Source: MADRE2 sp964397015
GTDB taxonomy: Bacteria; Desulfobacterota; Desulfobacteria; Desulfobacterales; Desulfobacteraceae
NCBI GenBank assembly: GCA_964397015.1
Contig: CAYNHL010000026.1
Location: 1-33,162 of the forward strand
Reading direction: 5' to 3'
DNA: 33,162 nucleotides
Shown here: positions 9,001 through 16,868 of the stretch, piece by piece
Position numbering within the stretch: the stretch's first letter is position 1
Layout of the letters: each line of letters begins with the position of its first letter
Translations under genes and position numbers: made by a program
Notes under the pieces: generated by a model
Seen by the model: the letters and a program-made list of their open reading frames with translations, nothing else
What the model was told of the DNA's origin: nothing
The model's database searches: none

Positions 9001-9258
9001 AAGGGCATCGGGCCGTTCCTTTTCAATGACCTTGACAACGGTTTCAGGTGTCACCGGCTCGATATAGATTCTGTCCGCCGTGTCCGGGTCGGTCATGATA
9101 GTGGCCGGGTTGGAGTTGATTAAAATTACCTCGAACCCTTCTTCTTTCAAGGCTTTGCAGGCCTGGGTCCCCGAATAGTCGAATTCACAGGCCTGGCTGA
9201 TGATAATGGGGCCGGCTCCTATGATCAAAATTTTCTTGATGTCATCTCGTTTTGGCAT
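6028..9258 (-). CDS. carB: Carbamoyl-phosphate synthase large subunit
   Basis: Makes carbamoyl phosphate from bicarbonate, ammonia and two ATP, for pyrimidine and arginine synthesis. 1076 residues, the normal length (E. coli 1073). Two ATP-grasp halves are visible. The first has GAGPIIISQACEFDYSG and VEMNPRVSRSSALASKATG. The second has GGGPNRIGQGIEFDYCC and VEVNPRASRTIPFVSKATG. The C-terminal MGS-like regulatory domain (about residues 940-1076) contains FTIMATRGTARFL and LILNTGS. The ATG at 9258 lies inside the end of carA (17-bp overlap), so translation is coupled to the small subunit. No frame damage. Confidence 0.97.
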   Translation of the reverse strand: MPKRDDIKKILIIGAGPIIISQACEFDYSGTQACKALKEEGFEVILINSNPATIMTDPDTADRIYIEPVTPETVVKVIEKERPDALLPTLGGQTGLNTAIAAARTGVLEKYNVEMIGASVEAINKAEDRELFRDAMKRIGLRIPRSGFAKDLSEVEDISRQIGFPVIIRPSFTLGGTGGGVAYNPEELKVMAKAGLDASLITQVMLEESVLGWKEYELEVMRDHADNVVIICSIENIDAMGVHTGDSITVAPAQTLSDKEFQKLRDASIAIMREIGVDTGGSNVQFAVHPQTGELIVVEMNPRVSRSSALASKATGFPIAKIAAKLAVGYTLDEISNDITGETYACFEPSIDYCVIKIPRWTFEKFPEAEDVLTTAMKSVGETMAIGRNFKEALQKGLRSLEIGRAGFGGDGKDPESGSISGTDLEYLLVTPNSQRLFFIKYALEHGMPVTMIHRMTQIDPWFLNQMKQIVDLEKQLILAGSNLPFDLFETAKKYGFSDRQIAFLTKVPENLVEQNRKDLGLVPVYKLVDTCAAEFHASTPYYYSTYETECEARVSDRKKVIILGGGPNRIGQGIEFDYCCVHASYALKEEGVESIMVNSNPETVSTDYDTSDKLYFEPLTREDVLHIVEKEKPSGVIVQFGGQTPLNLASDLQRAGVPIIGTSPESIDRAENRDLFQALLNKLNLTQPENGIATSFEQARQVARNIGYPVMVRPSFVLGGRAMKIVFDETGLEEFFELAIQASPDHPVLIDKFLEEAFELDVDAISDGETTVIGGMMEHIEEAGIHSGDSCCVLPPFSISRRHIDEMSAATKAIARELNVKGLMNIQFGIQNDRLYIIEVNPRASRTIPFVSKATGIPFAKLATKVMLGKTLPELGITREIIPDHFSVKEAVMPFNRFPNVDPVLGPEMKSTGEVMGIDKDLGAAVAKAQIAAGQRLPQEGTVFISVQDKDKLAALPVAKRFHNMGFTIMATRGTARFLEENSVPVRVIEKVSAGRPHVVDAVKNKEVQLILNTGSSTQTRRDGYEIRRAAIKYDIPYSTTTDGTKAICQAIEALKKEILTVRPIQDYHRDMQKG

Positions 9259-10387
9259 TTTTCATCACTTGTGCAAACTGGTTGAAAAGATAGGCGGCAT
9301 CATGGGGTCCCGGGGAGGCCTCGGGATGGTACTGGACTGCGAACGCCCTGTAACTGTCATTCTTGAGCCCCTCTATCGAGGCTTCGTTCATGTTGATGTG
9401 GGTCATCTGGGTGTCGCTTTTTTCAAGGGTGTCCAAATCAACGGCAAATCCATGGTTCTGGGAGGTAATTTCAATGCGGCCGGTGGCAAGGTTTTTTACA
9501 GGCTGGTTGCCTCCCCTGTGTCCGAATTTGATTTTCCTGGTGCGGTTGCCCATGGCAATGCCTAAAAGCTGCATGCCCAGGCAGATGCCGAAAATCGGGG
9601 CAAATCCGAGCAAAGATTTTATGGTGTCGACCGCATAGGTCAAAGGAGCGGGATCGCCGGGGCCGTTGGACAGAAAAATACCGTCCGGCCGCAGGCTTTT
9701 GATGGTATGGGCATCGGTGCCGGCCGGCAGCACAAGGACTTCGCAGTCTGCCTTTTCAAGGCACCGGATAATATTGTATTTAATACCGAAATCCAGGGCT
9801 GCCACGGAAAACTTTTTTTCCCTGAAATGCCATAAAAAGGGGTCTGACAATGCCTGGGTCTCGATGTAGGCGGGCTTGCCATGCTGCCAGAAGTACGGCT
9901 TTCTTGTAGTGACCCGGCTGACAAGATCGCTGCCTGCCATGGGTGGGATCTGCCTGGCCTGTTCAACCAGGGCCCCGGGCTCGAGCCGGGATGTGGAAAT
10001 AACAGCCCGCATGGCTCCTGTTTTCCGGATATGGCGGGTCAGGGCCCGGGTGTCCAGGTCATGGATCCCCAGGATCCCCTGGCTGATCAGGTAGTCGGCC
10101 AGGGTGCCGGTTGACCTGAAATTGCTGGGATAGTCCTGGTATTCCTTGACGATGAGTGCGGCCGCCTGTATCCGGTCGGACTCGACGTCGTCCGGGCACA
10201 CCCCGTAATTGCCGATCAGCGGATAGGTCATGGTGACCATCTGCCCGCAGTATGACGGGTCGGTCAGGATTTCCTGGTACCCGGTCATGCTGGTGTTGAA
10301 GACAATTTCTCCTGTAGCCTCGCCTGAGCCGGTAAAGCTCCTGCAGGGAAAAGCCCGTCCATCTTCCAGAGCAAGTAACGCTTTCAT
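9242..10387 (-). CDS. carA: Carbamoyl-phosphate synthase small (glutaminase) subunit
   Basis: Hydrolyses glutamine and channels ammonia to CarB. 381 residues from ATG 10387 (E. coli 382). The N-terminal CPSase domain has NTSMTGYQEILTDPSY. The C-terminal class I glutamine amidotransferase domain has the nucleophile motif FGICLGMQLLG and the catalytic His/Glu in YHPEASPGPHD. An upstream in-frame start at 10408 would add MATGAEN; I prefer MKALLALEDG, which aligns with the family. It is the first gene of the operon carA-carB-purF-radSAM and overlaps carB by 17 bp. Confidence 0.96.
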   Translation of the reverse strand: MKALLALEDGRAFPCRSFTGSGEATGEIVFNTSMTGYQEILTDPSYCGQMVTMTYPLIGNYGVCPDDVESDRIQAAALIVKEYQDYPSNFRSTGTLADYLISQGILGIHDLDTRALTRHIRKTGAMRAVISTSRLEPGALVEQARQIPPMAGSDLVSRVTTRKPYFWQHGKPAYIETQALSDPFLWHFREKKFSVAALDFGIKYNIIRCLEKADCEVLVLPAGTDAHTIKSLRPDGIFLSNGPGDPAPLTYAVDTIKSLLGFAPIFGICLGMQLLGIAMGNRTRKIKFGHRGGNQPVKNLATGRIEITSQNHGFAVDLDTLEKSDTQMTHINMNEASIEGLKNDSYRAFAVQYHPEASPGPHDAAYLFNQFAQVMKNAKTR

Positions 10388-10473
10388 GTTTTCTGCACCT
10401 GTTGCCACGCGTGGTTTAAGCCAGAATTAACGGCAAAAAAAGCCGGTAAAATCAATCTTTTCTAAAGCGGCAT

Positions 10474-10503
10474 ACTGTATCATAAATCTTGCATGTTGAG
10501 CAA
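10474..10503 (-). promoter_or_regulatory. Candidate carA promoter
   Basis: Minus-strand TTGCTC (10503-10498), an 18-bp spacer and TACAGT (10479-10474), about 90 bases before the carA start. No convincing attenuator or pyrimidine/arginine operator was found between it and the gene. Confidence 0.35.
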
Positions 10504-10538
10504 GCCTGTGTTTTTTTCTTTCTGTACGGTATTCGGTT

Positions 10539-11780
10539 TTACAGTACATGGGCGGCCTTTTTTAAAAACAGGGAAAAAATCATTCCACAAAACGAGATCG
10601 CTCCGGCCACCAGGAACGGAACAGTGAAAGAAGCGGTGGTATCCGCAAGGTATCCGCCAAGCGCGGGGCCGATGGACTGTCCTATGCCGAAAAACAGGGT
10701 GATGAAACCCAGGCCTGCAGGCGCCAGCCTGGGGCCGACAAAATCCCCGGCCGCTGCGGCCATGATAGTTGGAATGCTCCAGGCTGTCAGGCCGAAAAGG
10801 ATGGCGGAAAGGTAAAACCCGGCCTTGACTGTGAACAGCGCGTAGATGACATAGGACATACCCAGGACAAGGTATGCCAGGGCTGCTCCCCTGCCCCGTC
10901 CGATCCGGTCCGAGATGCTGCCCCAGATCACCCCGCAGAAGATGCTCAACCCGCCCACCATGGCCCACAACCCGCCGGCCCACGCTTCTGAATATCCCAT
11001 TTCCTTGACCAGGTAGGCGGCAAAAAACACCATGTAGATAATGTATGACAGGCCGTAAAAAAAATAGACAATCCCCAGGTACCACAGGGACTTCATTTTG
11101 TAGACCTTGTGCCAGTCCAGCATGGAGGCCTTGGGCAAGGGCCCGGTCTTGTCAGCCTTGGCCGGAGCGTCCTGGCCGACCGGCAGCAGGCCCTTGTCCT
11201 CGGGCTGGTTTCGAAGGAATATGCAGACGATCCCGGCAATGACCAGAACACAGCCCCCCAGTATGAACCATGAAAACCGCCATCCGCCGGGGCCGTATGT
11301 TTTCAGGATAAAAGGCACAATGAGGCCGGATAAAAGAGTGCCAAGGCCGATCCCTCCGGACACGATCCCGGTGGCAAATCCCCGCTTTTTGACGGCGAAC
11401 CAGGCAGAGCCCAGCGCCATTGCCGGTACGTATGCCGCGCCGTTTCCAAGGCCGGTCATCAGGCGCATGGCAAAGGCAAACCCGAAAGAATTTGCCAGCC
11501 CGGTCAGTATCATGGTTATGCCCATGAGAACCAGGGCCGCGGTTATGACTGCTCTTGTCCCGAACCTGGCAGCGAGGAATCCGCCTATGATGGCCATGGA
11601 CAGGTATCCGAGAAAATTTCCGGTTCCGAGCAGCCCGAGCTGTGTATAGTCAAAGGCGAGCCCGTCTTTCATGGCCGGCAGAAGGAGAGTGTATGCCATC
11701 CTCCCGAAACCGTGAGCTGCAACAGTTGTTATCAATCCCATGAAAATTACAATCCACCCGTAATGGTATTTTGTCTCCAT
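10539..11780 (-). CDS. MFS transporter, YbfB-like/OFA-like
   Basis: 413-residue polytopic inner-membrane carrier with about 12 helices. The N-terminal half opens with HGFGRMAYTLLLPAM, typical of the YbfB-like MFS group. The inter-half loop (about residues 190-235) is hydrophilic and Lys/Pro rich. Motif A-like GGFLAARFGTR follows helix 2, and SISDRIGRGRG follows helix 8. The substrate is unknown; OFA-type oxalate/formate or monocarboxylate exchange is one possibility, not shown. GGAG lies a few bases before the ATG. It stands alone, ending about 150 bases from carA and divergent from glnE. Confidence 0.8.
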   Translation of the reverse strand: METKYHYGWIVIFMGLITTVAAHGFGRMAYTLLLPAMKDGLAFDYTQLGLLGTGNFLGYLSMAIIGGFLAARFGTRAVITAALVLMGITMILTGLANSFGFAFAMRLMTGLGNGAAYVPAMALGSAWFAVKKRGFATGIVSGGIGLGTLLSGLIVPFILKTYGPGGWRFSWFILGGCVLVIAGIVCIFLRNQPEDKGLLPVGQDAPAKADKTGPLPKASMLDWHKVYKMKSLWYLGIVYFFYGLSYIIYMVFFAAYLVKEMGYSEAWAGGLWAMVGGLSIFCGVIWGSISDRIGRGRGAALAYLVLGMSYVIYALFTVKAGFYLSAILFGLTAWSIPTIMAAAAGDFVGPRLAPAGLGFITLFFGIGQSIGPALGGYLADTTASFTVPFLVAGAISFCGMIFSLFLKKAAHVL

Positions 11781-11889
11781 GTGTGCTCCTTTTTTGTCTA
11801 AGGCTGTTGATTGATCCTTTGTTGATGAAACAGTTCGATCTTATCCGGAAAAATTCTCAATGGATTACTTTTTCATATCACAAAATCAA

Positions 11890-11918
11890 TTGCAATCATT
11901 TCTTCAATACAATATGTT
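11890..11918 (+). promoter_or_regulatory. Possible glnE promoter
   Basis: TTGCAA (11890-11895), a 17-bp spacer and TATGTT (11913-11918), about 50 bases before the likely glnE ATG. Both boxes are moderate matches. I saw no clear NtrC or sigma-54 (GG-N10-GC) site. Confidence 0.3.
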
Positions 11919-11967
11919 GGAAGCTGTCTAAAATGAATAACTGATTCCTCTATTGACTGGCGATGCA

Positions 11968-14871
11968 ATGATAGATATTGACATTCATACCCTTTTTCCC
12001 GGGCTTGACCCGGCCCTTGAAAAAATTCTTTCCAACCGGTTGCAGCTTTTTGCCAAGGCCTGTGAAAATCAGCCTTTATCAAAAGGGGTAATAAAAGACG
12101 TACCTGAAAGGTTCAAAAGCGATTTTGCCAGGGCAATGCTGTTCAGTGAATTCATTGCTGCCCGGTTTACCCGGTCGCCGCGGATACTGGAAGCGCTTCT
12201 ATCTTCAAGGGATCTTTATTCTGAGTATCCACCCGGCCGGTATCTGGAAAAACTTTTGCAGCAGACAGATAAGCTGGATTCAGAAAGCAAGGTTCAGTCC
12301 GGGCTGCTTGAATTCAAGCTTTACGAGTCTGTCCGTATCGCATGGCGGGACCTGAACAGCCTGGCAGGCCTTTCTGAAACCCTTGAGAACCTTTCAGACC
12401 TTGCGGATGCCTGCCTGCAGAAAGTGCTGGACACAGTGTATGCAAAGTGCTGCGGTACCTATGGGATCCCTGTGGACCAGAACGAAAACCCACAGGAAAT
12501 GGTTGTGCTGGGCATGGGAAAACTTGGGGCCAGGGAGTTGAATTTTTCATCGGATATCGACCTGATCTTCGTGTTTCCCCGGTCCGGCCGGACAACGGGA
12601 GACCGGCATGTCACCAATGAAGAGTTTTTTACAAAAGTCTGCCTCAGGTTTTTGAAAATGTTTGATGCCGCCAGTCTCGGGGCTACGTTTTACCGGGTTG
12701 ACAACAGGCTTCGCCCTTTTGGGGCGGGCGGCCCCCTGGTAATGAGCAGCGCGGCCTTTGAAGCCTATTACGAGGCCCAGGGCCGTGAGTGGGAGCGGTA
12801 TGCCATGATCAAGGCCCGGCCGGTCGCAGGAAACATCACAGAGGGCCGCCGGCTTCTTGGCCGTCTGAATTCATTTGTATACCGCCGGTATTTTGATTAC
12901 GGCACCTTTGATTCATTCAGGGATATGAAAGCCCGTATTTCCCTTCAGGTGAAAAATAAAAAATTCAAATCCAACATCAAGCTCGGTCCCGGCGGGATCC
13001 GGGAGATCGAATTTTTCTGCCAGCTTTTCCAGCTGATCAGGGGGGGAGTGGAGCCTGATCTCCAGGAGCGTTCGCTGCTGAAGGTCCTGGATACCCTGAA
13101 CAGGCACGGGAGCATCAATGAAACGACATGGTCCGATCTTCGCCATGCCTACATTTTTTTTCGGAAGGTCGAAAACAGGCTCCAGGCCTATGCCGATCTT
13201 CAGACCCATGACCTGCCCTCCTGCAGTGAACAGCTGCTGATACTCGCCCTGTCCATGGGGTATGATACAGTCCAGGACCTGGTCAGGGATGTGAGCGGTC
13301 ACATGGCCAGGGTTCATGGCCATTTCAACGAACTGCTGGTATCGGAGGAAGAACGGTCCCGTGATGCCAGGACAAAAGATTTCAAGCAGCTGTGGTTCAA
13401 CATCAACGATCCCCAGTTTGACGAGGAAGCGTTTGATATAACCGGCTTTGACAATCCCAAAGAGGTGCTGAATGCGCTCAGGACCCTTGAAGAGCACCCC
13501 AATACCAGGCGCATGACCGCCAGCGGCAGGAAAAAGCTTGGCCGCCTGGTGCCTTTGATCCTGCAGAAACTGACCCGTTGCGAACAGCCCGGGGAGGTTC
13601 TGCACCGGCTGATCGACCTGGTCATAACCATTGAAAGGCGGACCTGTTACCTGTCTTTGCTTATTGAAAACAAGGGTGCGCTTGAAAACCTGATCCGCCT
13701 GGCGGCCAAAAGCCAGTGGATCGTTTCCTTTCTTGCCCGGCACCCCATGCTGCTTGACGAGCTGCTGAATCCGGCTTCGCTTTATTCACCCCCGGGCATG
13801 CAGGATCTGCACGATGAAATAGAAAACCGGTTTTCAAGGATCCAGGATGCAGACACTGAATACCTGCTGGAAGAACTTTCCGTGTTCAAGCAGATCAATA
13901 CCCTGAGGGTCGCTGCCGCCGATATCAGTGGAGACTATCCGTTGATGAAGGTCAGCGATCACCTCACCTATATAGCACAGATAGTTCTGGAAAAAGTGCT
14001 GGATATTTCCTGGCAGATGGTGGTGGCAAGGTACGGGCTGCCCGAAGGTGTTTCAGGTGATGACCAGGCTTGTTGCGGGTTCGGTATCGTGGCTTATGGC
14101 AAGGTCGGGGGATTTGAAATGGGGTATAAATCTGATATAGACCTTGTTTTTCTGTACAAGGGGACACCGGGCCTGACCCTGGGCCCAAAACAGATCGACA
14201 ACAACATGTTCTACTCCAACCTCGGTCAGCGGATAATCAACGCTCTGACCATGCACACGGCCGCCGGCACCCTTTACAAGGCAGACATGCGGCTTCGCCC
14301 GGGCGGAACCGCAGGGTTGATCGTATCCCATATCGATGCTTTTGAAGAATACATGGAGCAGCAGGCATGGACCTGGGAGCACCAGGCTCTTATCAAGGCC
14401 AGGCCTGTCTGCGGCGACCAGGACCTGGTCAGTATGTTCAACAGCATCCGGTCCCGGGTTTTGAAAAAAGAGAGGCCGCCTGAGCAGCTAAAGGACGATA
14501 TCTGCCAGATGCGAGAGCGCCTTCGCAAAGAACATCTCAAGCGGGAACCGGGCCTGTTCGATATAAAACAGGGCGAGGGAGGGCTGCTTGATATCGAGTT
14601 TCTTGTACAGTACCTGGTATTGCGTTACGGAGCCCATTACCCGGATGTAACTGTATGGACCGACAATATCAGGCTTCTGGAAAGCCTGATAACCGAGGGC
14701 ATTTTGCTCCCGGAAACCGGGGAGATGCTGCAGTCGGCCTACCTGGAAATGCGCCGGGAGATTCACAGGCTGAACCTCATGGACCGGCCCGTGATGGCGC
14801 CGGAAGAGATGTTTGAGAAAACCGCCCGGCAAGTGATTGAGGTGAAGGAAAGCCTATGCTGCCCGATTTGA
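11968..14871 (+). CDS. glnE: Glutamine synthetase adenylyltransferase/deadenylylase
   Basis: Bifunctional enzyme that adds AMP to, and removes it from, glutamine synthetase according to nitrogen status. 967 residues from the ATG at 11968; a TTG at 11953 would add five. It has two nucleotidyltransferase halves. The first (deadenylylase) has GMGKLGARELNFSSDIDL at about residue 182. The second (adenylyltransferase) has YGKVGGFEMGYKSDIDLVF at about residue 710. Each shows the G-K/S-D-x-D signature, and each is followed by an RLRP motif (RLRPFGAGG, RLRPGGTAG). Length and order match E. coli GlnE (946). No glnA or glnB is in the window. Its last codons overlap the LysR gene by 16 bp. Confidence 0.95.
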   Translation: MIDIDIHTLFPGLDPALEKILSNRLQLFAKACENQPLSKGVIKDVPERFKSDFARAMLFSEFIAARFTRSPRILEALLSSRDLYSEYPPGRYLEKLLQQTDKLDSESKVQSGLLEFKLYESVRIAWRDLNSLAGLSETLENLSDLADACLQKVLDTVYAKCCGTYGIPVDQNENPQEMVVLGMGKLGARELNFSSDIDLIFVFPRSGRTTGDRHVTNEEFFTKVCLRFLKMFDAASLGATFYRVDNRLRPFGAGGPLVMSSAAFEAYYEAQGREWERYAMIKARPVAGNITEGRRLLGRLNSFVYRRYFDYGTFDSFRDMKARISLQVKNKKFKSNIKLGPGGIREIEFFCQLFQLIRGGVEPDLQERSLLKVLDTLNRHGSINETTWSDLRHAYIFFRKVENRLQAYADLQTHDLPSCSEQLLILALSMGYDTVQDLVRDVSGHMARVHGHFNELLVSEEERSRDARTKDFKQLWFNINDPQFDEEAFDITGFDNPKEVLNALRTLEEHPNTRRMTASGRKKLGRLVPLILQKLTRCEQPGEVLHRLIDLVITIERRTCYLSLLIENKGALENLIRLAAKSQWIVSFLARHPMLLDELLNPASLYSPPGMQDLHDEIENRFSRIQDADTEYLLEELSVFKQINTLRVAAADISGDYPLMKVSDHLTYIAQIVLEKVLDISWQMVVARYGLPEGVSGDDQACCGFGIVAYGKVGGFEMGYKSDIDLVFLYKGTPGLTLGPKQIDNNMFYSNLGQRIINALTMHTAAGTLYKADMRLRPGGTAGLIVSHIDAFEEYMEQQAWTWEHQALIKARPVCGDQDLVSMFNSIRSRVLKKERPPEQLKDDICQMRERLRKEHLKREPGLFDIKQGEGGLLDIEFLVQYLVLRYGAHYPDVTVWTDNIRLLESLITEGILLPETGEMLQSAYLEMRREIHRLNLMDRPVMAPEEMFEKTARQVIEVKESLCCPI

Positions 14872-15812
14872 ACAGGCTTCAGGTGTTTTATCATGTCTAT
14901 GCTCTCAAGAGCGTCAACAAAGCAGCCATCCGGCTCCAGCTGACCCAGCCTGCCGTCAGCCAGCAGATCAAGAAGCTGGAAAATGAAATCAGGGCCGAGC
15001 TGTTCACCCGGCTGCACAGGAAAATCGTACCGACATCCGCCGGACACCGCCTGTTCAGGGTAATAAAGCCTTTTATGTCGTCCATCGACAGCCATGTCCG
15101 GTATATCACCATGCCCCTGAACGCTCCCCACGGCCCGCTGAGTATCGGAGCCCCGCTGGAATTCGGCATCACGTACCTGCCCAAAATATGCAAGGCCTTC
15201 CGGAAGAAACACAGCACGGTGACGTTCGGTATCGAGCTCGAGGAATCCGATGTGCTGCTGTCCAGGGTAAAAAAAGGCGCCCTTGATTTCGCACTGGTGG
15301 ATTTTTTTTCAGCCAAGGACCAGTTCCCCGGAAAACCCGACCTGTTCCACATCGACCCCCTTGTGGAGGAGACCTTTATCCTGGCCTGCTCAAGAGAGTA
15401 TCATGACAAATACATCAAGGGGGATTATTCATTTGAAAATATCGAAAAACAGGCTTTTTTGACTGACGAACACGAGCCTATGATCCTGAAACACTGGTTC
15501 TGGCACCATTATGCCCGGATCCCGGCCAACCTGGACATCGTGCTGGCCATTGACAACCACCAGGCGCTTCTGGCCGCCATCCGCCTGGGCATGGGGCTGG
15601 CAATAACCGCTACACACCTGGTTGCCGAAGAAATCCGGGCCGGCGGCATCTGCGTGGTAGCCGCCGGTCAAAAGGAAATCATATCCAATATTTCCCTGGT
15701 CCAGCTGGCTGACAAGACAGCTACCTTGACCGAGACCTCTTTTCAGGAACATCTCAGAAAATGGCTCTCCCGGGACCCGGACACTGCCGGTCATACAACA
15801 GGAGGTAAATGA
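14856..15812 (+). CDS. LysR-family transcriptional regulator
   Basis: 318 residues. The N-terminal winged HTH (about 1-60) has the recognition stretch AAIRLQLTQPAVSQQIKKLE. A linker helix and a two-lobed effector domain (about 90-300) follow. GGAAAG precedes the ATG inside glnE, giving a 16-bp overlap and probable co-expression. LysR regulators are usually divergent from their target; here the only candidates on that pattern are absent, so the target is unknown. It might control the converging TRAP operon or act in nitrogen metabolism with GlnE; neither is shown. Confidence 0.85.
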   Translation: MLPDLNRLQVFYHVYALKSVNKAAIRLQLTQPAVSQQIKKLENEIRAELFTRLHRKIVPTSAGHRLFRVIKPFMSSIDSHVRYITMPLNAPHGPLSIGAPLEFGITYLPKICKAFRKKHSTVTFGIELEESDVLLSRVKKGALDFALVDFFSAKDQFPGKPDLFHIDPLVEETFILACSREYHDKYIKGDYSFENIEKQAFLTDEHEPMILKHWFWHHYARIPANLDIVLAIDNHQALLAAIRLGMGLAITATHLVAEEIRAGGICVVAAGQKEIISNISLVQLADKTATLTETSFQEHLRKWLSRDPDTAGHTTGGK

Positions 15813-15833
15813 ATTTGGCCCTGTAACACCGAA

Positions 15834-16835
15834 TCAGCGGGCAAACCCCTGGACAGTGTCATCGTCTATGGGTTTGAAGAACTTGAAGCTGACTGCGTAA
15901 TCATTGAACAGCTGGTCCTGGAGAGCGGTGATTTTCCCTTTCTTATTCAGGTTCGGGATGTGGGAGCCCTTGCCCGAAATCAGTTTGACCATGGCTGTTC
16001 TACCCAGCAGGGCACGGGCGGTTTCTTTTTTTGAAGATTTTATGACAAAGGACGCTCCGCCGCGTGACAGGTCTTCGAGCACACCGTAAACCGGTTTTTC
16101 CGACGGCGTGTTGTCTGCCCTTATGATGAACAGCGCCGCTTTACCCTGGGCCGGCACTCGATGGTGCTTGCGCCGGTTCACTTTCTGGGACTGGACAATG
16201 TCGGAGGTATCGGCGGGCAAAAGCTCCCTGCACAAGTTTTCAATCTTGCCGTCAAGCCCTGCAACCTGTTCTTTGAGCTCAAACAGGGCGTCCTGGGTCA
16301 AATAGCCTAATCGTACAGCGCTTTTTGTCCTGACCGTGGTGGTGGCAAGGGAAATGCTGAAAAAGCTTGAAAAACCTGTGATCTGACCCGGGCCGATTTC
16401 TTTTAGAATGTTTTCTTCGGTGCCGGAAAGGCAGAATGACTCAAGGCGGCCCTCGTAAATGAAAAAAAGCTTGTCATTGCGTTTTCCCTGCTGGATTATG
16501 ATCTTGCCCTTTGGAACGGATGCGGTTTTCAGCCTGTAATAAAAAGCGTTGGCCTCTTCCTGGGAAAAACTGTCATACAGGTGCTGCCACTGCTGTTTGT
16601 GGCCGGAATCGATACCTTTTGTCTTTTCTTCCTCGATGATTTCACCTGAATCTATGATCTGTGTCAGGGCCATTGAATCGGTATCTATAAGTTTCTGGCG
16701 CAGCCGGTCGGCCTTGTCGAAATTGCCCTTTTTTGCATATTCCACGATGACTTTGAAAAGAAGGGCTACCGCTTCTTCTTTTTTTCCCTGTTCAACCAGT
16801 TGGAGCGCCTTTGTTTCTTTTTCTTCAAGGGTCAT
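15834..16835 (-). CDS. Cyclic-nucleotide-binding domain plus PilZ domain protein
   Basis: 333 residues, soluble. Residues 1-60 are a helical TPR-like hairpin region. Residues about 80-200 form a cNMP-binding (Crp-type) beta-roll with KGKIIIQQGKRNDKLFFIYEGRL. Residues about 220-330 are a PilZ domain with the cyclic-di-GMP motif pair RKHHR (222-226) and DLSRGG (255-260). There is no HTH, so it is not a transcription factor. It could sense two second messengers, but the ligand of the first domain is unproven. AAAGGAGG sits nine bases before the ATG, 33 bases after the DctM stop, so it is probably the last gene of the TRAP operon. Confidence 0.85.
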   Translation of the reverse strand: MTLEEKETKALQLVEQGKKEEAVALLFKVIVEYAKKGNFDKADRLRQKLIDTDSMALTQIIDSGEIIEEEKTKGIDSGHKQQWQHLYDSFSQEEANAFYYRLKTASVPKGKIIIQQGKRNDKLFFIYEGRLESFCLSGTEENILKEIGPGQITGFSSFFSISLATTTVRTKSAVRLGYLTQDALFELKEQVAGLDGKIENLCRELLPADTSDIVQSQKVNRRKHHRVPAQGKAALFIIRADNTPSEKPVYGVLEDLSRGGASFVIKSSKKETARALLGRTAMVKLISGKGSHIPNLNKKGKITALQDQLFNDYAVSFKFFKPIDDDTVQGFAR

Positions 16836-16868
16836 AAGATGCCTCCTTTGAAAGGAATCATAAAAAAA

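Noticed and set aside
10480..11085. 201-codon minus-strand open frame overlapping the MFS gene
   Set aside because: It is a shifted reading of the MFS coding sequence with Pro/Arg/Gly-rich nonsense composition.
15813..15833. Intrinsic terminator between the convergent LysR and PilZ genes
   Set aside because: Only 21 bases and no stem-plus-T-run. The same absence holds at 1195-1219 and 28158-28175.
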